64,000 nucleotides of DNA, from NCBI RefSeq assembly GCF_029626225.1, contig NZ_JARUBP010000001.1, positions 1,798,001 to 1,862,000 on the forward strand, written 5' to 3'. A program made the position numbers and the translations under genes. How positions within the stretch are numbered: the first letter of the stretch is position 1; every line of letters starts with the position of its first letter. Under the pieces are notes generated by a model. It ran no database searches and was not told the origin of the DNA. It saw only the letters and a program-made list of their open reading frames with translations. This document shows, piece after piece, positions 59,369 through 64,000 of the stretch. The stretch comes from Asanoa sp. WMMD1127 (lineage in GTDB: Bacteria > Actinomycetota > Actinomycetes > Mycobacteriales > Micromonosporaceae).

Positions 59369-59683
59369 TCACGGGTTCAGGGCCGAGTTGAACTTGTTGA
59401 GCATTTCGCTCTGCTGCTCGTCGTTGACCTGGTGCGTGGTGCCACCCTGGTCGAGCAGGTCCGCGATGTTGTCCAACGCGGTCAGCAGCTTGGTCACATC
59501 GCCCTGCCACCGACCCATCAGACTCTGGAAGCCCGCGGAAGCCTGGCCTTGCCATGCGACAGCCAGATCATCCAACACGCCCCAAAGCCGCTTGAGATCA
59601 CCGTCGACATCAGTCCTCGTCGACCGCACATCCCCCGCAGCCTTGTGGAGCGTCGCGGCATCAACCAAGAACGGCTGACCCAT
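59369..59683 (-). CDS. WXG100 family protein (CFP-10-like)
   Basis: A 104-residue WXG100 protein. The turn motif is WQG (W44-G46) after LKRLWGVLDDLAVA, with a second helix (SAGFQSLMGRWQGDVTKLLTALDNIADLL). Its longer C-terminal tail (TTHQVNDEQQSEMLNKFNSALNP) would carry the secretion signal, although no clear YxxxD/E is visible. ATG 59683 is chosen for its GAGGGG site; GTG 59692 is possible. With the next gene it forms the EsxA/EsxB-like pair downstream of eccC. Confidence 0.92.
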   Translation of the reverse strand: MGQPFLVDAATLHKAAGDVRSTRTDVDGDLKRLWGVLDDLAVAWQGQASAGFQSLMGRWQGDVTKLLTALDNIADLLDQGGTTHQVNDEQQSEMLNKFNSALNP

Positions 59684-59765
59684 AACACTCACCCCTCGCT
59701 TGATTCGTGCGACACGTCCGGACTCACCGTAACGGACGGGGGCACCATGGCGCAGCCCCGGATCG

Positions 59766-62700
59766 TCATGGCTCTATCCAGGCGGTCTGGATAAGTTGCT
59801 GCCCGTCCTGCCTGCGGATCAACGTGCCGCGGCCCGCCGGCTGTGGACTCGGCTTGAGACTGCCCACCAGCGCGCCCTCTTCCGGCTTGCCGGACATGAG
59901 GAACACCGGGGTGTCGAGCTCCCGCATTCGTTGCACCAGCGGCTCGTAGAGGGCGCGCGCGGCACCGCCCATGCGTCGCGTCAGGATCATGTGGAGGCCG
60001 ATGTCGTTGGCCTGCGGCAGCAGCTCGATGAGTGGCGACAGTGGATTGTTGCCGGCCGTGGCGACCAGGTCGTAGTCGTCGACCAGCAGGAACAGCTCCG
60101 GGCCGTGCCACCAGCTGCGGTTGCGCAGCTGCTCGGGCGTGATGTTGGGCCCCGGCAACCGCTGTTTCATCGAGTCGCGCAGGAAGCCCACCATCTCGCC
60201 CAACGCGGTGGCGGACGGCGCATAGCCCAGCTGGTGTTCGCCCTCGATCGCACCGAGCAGGCCGCGCCGGTAGTCGACGATGACGAGCCGGGCCTCCTGC
60301 GGCGTGTAGCGCTCCACGATGGACCGCGCGACCAGCCGCAGCAGGTTGGTCTTGCCCGACTCGACGTCACCGAAGACCAGCAGATGCGGGTCGACCGAGA
60401 AGTCGAGGCGCACCGGCGCCAGGTGGGACTCGTTGAGCGCGATCGGGATGCCGGGCCCGTCGGTGCCGGCCAGCTTGGTGAGCTCGTCGACCTGCAGGCG
60501 GCGCGGCAGCAGCCGCACCTTGGGCGCCGGCGGGTGGACCCACGACTCGGCGATCGCCGCGACCATGCCGGCGGTGCCGTCGACGAGGGTCTCCGGGTCG
60601 CCCATGCCGTCGGCCCGCGGCAATGCGCTCAGATAGTGCAACTTCTCGCGGGTGAGGCCGCGACCCGGTACGCCGGCCGGCACGTTGACCGCCGCCCGAC
60701 GGTCGATCTCGGACTCGGTGGGATCACCGAGCCGCAGCTCGAGCCGCGTGCCCAGCAGGTCGCGGACGTTCATCCGCAGCTCGGCCCACCGGTTGACGGT
60801 GATCATCACGTGGATGCCGTAGCCCAGACCCCGCGCCGCGAGCCGGGTGATCCGGGTCTCCAGCTCCTCGAAGTCTTCCCGCAGCGTGCCCCACCCGTCG
60901 ACCACCAGGAACAGGTCGCCGAACGGATCCTCGGGGAACCGCCCGGTCGCCCGCATCCGCCGGTAGGCCGCGATCGACTCGATGCCCCGCTCGGCGAACC
61001 GCTGCTCACGCTCGTCGAGCAGCGCCGTCGCCTCGCCGACCGACCGCCGCACCCCCTCGATGTCGCGCCGACCGGCCACACCGGACATGTGCGGCAGGCC
61101 GGCGAGGCTCCGCAGCGTGCCACCGCCGAAGTCGAGGCACATGAACGCCACCTCGCGCGGCGTGTGGGTCAACGCCAGCGACGAGATCAGCGTGCGCAGC
61201 AGCGTGCTCTTGCCGGACCGCGGACCACCCGCGATCACCGTGTTGCCGGCCGCGCCCGACAGGTCGACCACCAGCGGGTCGCGGCGCTGGTCGAAGGGCC
61301 GGTCGACGACACCGACGGGCACCGTCAGCTGGCCATTGCCGGGCCAACCCACGGCCTGCAGCCCACGGTCGGGATCGCGCTGGAGCTGGGGCAGCAGCGC
61401 GTCGAGCGGCGCGGGCTGGTCGAGCGGCGGCAGCCAGACCTGGTGCGCCGGCGGGCCCTGGCCGCGCAGTCGGCCGGTCACCACGTCGAGCATGGTCACC
61501 TGGCGGGCCGACTCGGGACCGCTGGACGTGACCTCGGCCGGCTCGGGCTCCGCCGCGACCGGCACCTTGGGCAGCGCGACCGGGGCCATCGTGTAGGGCA
61601 CCACCTGCCCCTGCACGCGGGCTTTGGCAGCCTGCGTGGTGGCGGTCGCCTGACGGTAGGGACCCGACACGTACGCCCCGCGGAAGCGCAGCATGGTCTG
61701 GGTGTCGATTTTGAGATAGCCGTGGCCGGGTGCGTTGGGCAGCTCGTAGGCGTCGGGCACGCCGAGCACGATGCGACTTTCCACCGCCGAGAAGGTGCGC
61801 AGGCCGATCCGGTAGGAGAGGTGCGTGTCGAGACCGCGCAGTCGGCCTTCCTCCAGCCGCTGCGAGGCCAGCAGCAGGTGGATGCCGAGCGACCGGCCCA
61901 GCCGGCCGATCTGTACGAACAGGTCGATGAAGTCCGGCTTGGCCGCCAGCAGCTCGCTGAACTCGTCGCAGATGATCACCAGCGACGGCAGCGGCTGCAG
62001 GTCTTCGCCGCCGGCGCGGGCCCGCTCGTACTCGTGGCGAGAGACGTAGTTGCCCGACGACCGCAACAGCTCCTGCCGGCGCTGCAGCTCACCGGCGATC
62101 GCGTCGTGCATGCGGTCGACCAGGGGCAGCTCGTCGGCCAGGTTGGTGATCACGGCGCTGGTGTGCGGCAAGGCGTCGAGCGACGCGAACGTCGCGCCAC
62201 CCTTGAAGTCGACCAGCACGAAGTTGAGCTCTTCGGACGAGTGGGTGATCGCCAGCGCCGCCACGATCGTGCGCAGCAGCTCCGACTTGCCGGAGCCGGT
62301 GGCGCCGATGATCAGGCCGTGCGGGCCCATGCCCTCGAGCGCCGACTCCTTGAGGTCGAGCTCGACGACCGCGCCGTCGGGGCCGAGGCCCAGCGGGATG
62401 CGCAGCGTCTCGCGCACGGGTCGCGGTCGCCAGTTGCGGCGCGGGTCGACCGACGCCGCGTCGCCGACACCGACCAGTTCGGGCAGCTCAGGGCTGCGAG
62501 ACAGCGGCTCTTCGCTGGTGGTCTGATGTGACAGCCGGTACGGCGCGAGCTGGCGGGCCACCGCCTCGGCCGCAGGCAGAGCGAGGGTGTCGGCCCGGCC
62601 GAGCGAGGTGCTCCGGTTGCCCTGGTTGACCTCGATGCGGTCGCCGTTGACGGTCAGCGCCAGCAGCCACCGGCCCGCCTCCCGCGGCACCGCGCCGGAC

Positions 62701-63734
62701 AGGTCGAAGACCGTGGTGCCGAGCAGGCCCGGGCCGGTCAGCTGGGCCGCGGCCGGCGCCTCACCGCCGTCGAGGATCACCACCAGGTGCGCCTGGGTGG
62801 TCAACGCCTTGGCCGACGGGTTGAACCGCGGCCGGCTGCTCAGCTCCTCGTCGAGCGCGTCCTCCAGCTCGATCATCGACTCGAACACCATGCGGATCGG
62901 CCCGGCGCCGTCGACCTTGCGATCGATCTGCACATGCGGCAGCCACTTGAGCCAGTCCCAGTCGGCGACCCGCTCGGGCGGAGCGACCAAGGCGATGCGT
63001 ACGTCCTCCGGCGAATGGAACGTGACCAGCTGCGCGATGGCGGCGCGGGTCACCTCGAGCACCCGGGCCCGCTCGCCGCGCAGCGAGACCCGGCCGAAGG
63101 CCCGCAACGACAGCGCGATCGGCAGGTCGGGCACGGCCTTGAAGGTGTTCATGAACCGGCGCAGCGCGATCGCCGACATCGGTTCGAGGTCTTCCACGGG
63201 CTTGGTCTCGGGCGGAGTCACGTCGACGGCGAGCTGCTGCGGACCGACCGCGATGCGGATCTGGCCGAAGTCCTCGTCGGTCGATCGCCGTTCCCACATG
63301 CGTCGCGAAGCGGCCAGCGACCACAGCGCGTCGGGCGCCGGGTGGACCCACATCGCGGCGGCCCGCTGCTGCTCGGCCGCACGGCGTACGCGTTTGCGGA
63401 TCTGGGCCAGATAGCGCATGTAGTCGCGGCGCTCGGCGTCGAGCTCGGCCTTCTTGTTGCCGCCGCCGCCCATGGTGCCGATCGCCATGCCGAGCATCGA
63501 GACGCCGAACAGGCCGCCGGCGATCCAGGTGACGGCACCGCCGCCACGGCCGGCGTAGAGGAACGCCATCGCGCCCACGCCACAGACCATGGGCAGCACC
63601 ATCAGCAGCTGGCCGAACCCCTTGGGCAGCACCTCGGGCAGCTCGGGCGGCGACTCGACGAGCAACTCGCCGCGTGGCATGGCGGGGCCCGGCCGGCGCG
63701 GCGGCCGACGGAACAGGACGGTACTCAACGCCAT
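59766..63734 (-). CDS. eccC: type VII secretion ATPase EccC (FtsK/SpoIIIE family)
   Basis: Motor and substrate receptor of the ESX secretion machine, 1322 residues in one chain (EccCa and EccCb fused). Two N-terminal membrane segments (about residues 40-85) are followed by three ATPase domains with Walker A motifs GATGSGKSE (~477), GGPRSGKST (~835) and GDVESGKTN (~1121). Domain 1 has Walker B LVIICDEF. The last domain should bind the WXG100 C-terminus. ATG 63734 follows GGGGAGG directly. It is upstream of the WXG100 pair on the same strand and divergent from eccD. Confidence 0.97.
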   Translation of the reverse strand: MALSTVLFRRPPRRPGPAMPRGELLVESPPELPEVLPKGFGQLLMVLPMVCGVGAMAFLYAGRGGGAVTWIAGGLFGVSMLGMAIGTMGGGGNKKAELDAERRDYMRYLAQIRKRVRRAAEQQRAAAMWVHPAPDALWSLAASRRMWERRSTDEDFGQIRIAVGPQQLAVDVTPPETKPVEDLEPMSAIALRRFMNTFKAVPDLPIALSLRAFGRVSLRGERARVLEVTRAAIAQLVTFHSPEDVRIALVAPPERVADWDWLKWLPHVQIDRKVDGAGPIRMVFESMIELEDALDEELSSRPRFNPSAKALTTQAHLVVILDGGEAPAAAQLTGPGLLGTTVFDLSGAVPREAGRWLLALTVNGDRIEVNQGNRSTSLGRADTLALPAAEAVARQLAPYRLSHQTTSEEPLSRSPELPELVGVGDAASVDPRRNWRPRPVRETLRIPLGLGPDGAVVELDLKESALEGMGPHGLIIGATGSGKSELLRTIVAALAITHSSEELNFVLVDFKGGATFASLDALPHTSAVITNLADELPLVDRMHDAIAGELQRRQELLRSSGNYVSRHEYERARAGGEDLQPLPSLVIICDEFSELLAAKPDFIDLFVQIGRLGRSLGIHLLLASQRLEEGRLRGLDTHLSYRIGLRTFSAVESRIVLGVPDAYELPNAPGHGYLKIDTQTMLRFRGAYVSGPYRQATATTQAAKARVQGQVVPYTMAPVALPKVPVAAEPEPAEVTSSGPESARQVTMLDVVTGRLRGQGPPAHQVWLPPLDQPAPLDALLPQLQRDPDRGLQAVGWPGNGQLTVPVGVVDRPFDQRRDPLVVDLSGAAGNTVIAGGPRSGKSTLLRTLISSLALTHTPREVAFMCLDFGGGTLRSLAGLPHMSGVAGRRDIEGVRRSVGEATALLDEREQRFAERGIESIAAYRRMRATGRFPEDPFGDLFLVVDGWGTLREDFEELETRITRLAARGLGYGIHVMITVNRWAELRMNVRDLLGTRLELRLGDPTESEIDRRAAVNVPAGVPGRGLTREKLHYLSALPRADGMGDPETLVDGTAGMVAAIAESWVHPPAPKVRLLPRRLQVDELTKLAGTDGPGIPIALNESHLAPVRLDFSVDPHLLVFGDVESGKTNLLRLVARSIVERYTPQEARLVIVDYRRGLLGAIEGEHQLGYAPSATALGEMVGFLRDSMKQRLPGPNITPEQLRNRSWWHGPELFLLVDDYDLVATAGNNPLSPLIELLPQANDIGLHMILTRRMGGAARALYEPLVQRMRELDTPVFLMSGKPEEGALVGSLKPSPQPAGRGTLIRRQDGQQLIQTAWIEP

Positions 63735-63857
63735 TCCTCCCCAGGGCGGCGCTCACGGACCGGGTGGACACCGGACCGTGGCCATCGTATGTACTCTGCC
63801 GGAAGCGGTGGCGCCCGCGATACGCCCGGGCGCGACCTGTGGACAAGGAGGGCGATC

Positions 63858-64000
63858 GTGGCGGGCACGATGACGGCCGGATCGAGTCGCGTGACGATAG
63901 TCGCGCCCAAGACCCGGGTCGACCTTGCCCTACCGTCCGATGTGCCCCTCGCGGACGTGTTGCCGACGCTGCTGCGGTTCGCCGGCGATCGGCTCGCCGA
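63858..64000 (+). CDS. eccD: type VII secretion membrane protein EccD (5' part)
   Basis: The first 47 residues only; the window ends inside the gene. VTIVAPKTRVDLALPSDVPLADVLPTLLRF is the YukD-like ubiquitin fold that opens EccD, before its eleven membrane segments. Start GTG 63858 follows AAGGAGG. It is divergent from eccC. The identity is supported by the neighbouring genes. Confidence 0.85.
   Translation, partial: MAGTMTAGSSRVTIVAPKTRVDLALPSDVPLADVLPTLLRFAGDRLA

Noticed and set aside
59796-62531. 911-codon forward frame opposite eccC
   Set aside because: Antisense shadow of a clear EccC; low-complexity Arg/Val/Gln sequence without motifs.

Overview
High-GC actinobacterial chromosome segment, most likely from a sporulating Micromonosporaceae relative. 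The reasons are very GC-rich coding sequence with many GTG starts, a bldC regulator, a Streptomyces-like gene order purF-purM-(insert)-DUF3073-vdh-conserved gene-bldC, and the edge of a type VII (ESX-like) secretion locus. No phage, IS element, integrase or CRISPR array was recognised. The clearest compositional outlier is about 1.6-4.1 kb.

Left part (1-6.9 kb): the 3' end of an unidentified gene; selA with the selenocysteine tRNA (selC) just upstream of it; a low-GC two-gene unit (DNA methyltransferase with an Mrr-like tail, plus a HEPN-like protein) that looks like an acquired defence module; and a PrsW-type protease operon. 6.9-22.8 kb: bldC, valine/leucine dehydrogenase, DUF3073, a two-gene cyclophane RiPP unit (radical SAM maturase plus AmcA-like precursor), then most of a purine biosynthesis set (purF, purM, purS-Q-L, purB), interleaved with a sterol-carrier-fold gene, a GY-rich surface protein and a secreted S1 protease.

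22.8-36.4 kb: an ArsR/MFS pair; a fatty-acid or sterol-type lipid module split in two (thiolase / FabG4 / MaoC hydratase, and SCP2 / acyl-CoA dehydrogenase / acyl-CoA synthetase). Both halves carry the same TACTC-N2-GAGTA operator next to a TetR gene. Between the halves lies a tightly coupled four-gene operon: Nudix-winged-helix regulator, J-domain/pseudokinase fusion, VWA protein and a divergent adenylosuccinate-synthetase paralogue. I know of no described function for that operon and regard it as the best candidate for an undescribed system.

36.4-52.2 kb: DUF5925 AAA ATPase, two intergenic repeat arrays, a frameshifted Nudix gene, an ArsR/SRPBCC pair, DUF1801, two SDRs, galE-galT, a Tat-exported glycosidase-like protein with two discoidin domains, YnfA, an ABC-2 exporter and gamma-glutamyltransferase. 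52.4-64 kb: type VII secretion genes (two mycosins, two large substrate-like proteins, two WXG100 proteins, EccC and the start of EccD) with several minisatellites. Several genes without a ribosome binding site have a TANNNT-like -10 element 6-7 bases before the start codon, which suggests leaderless transcripts.
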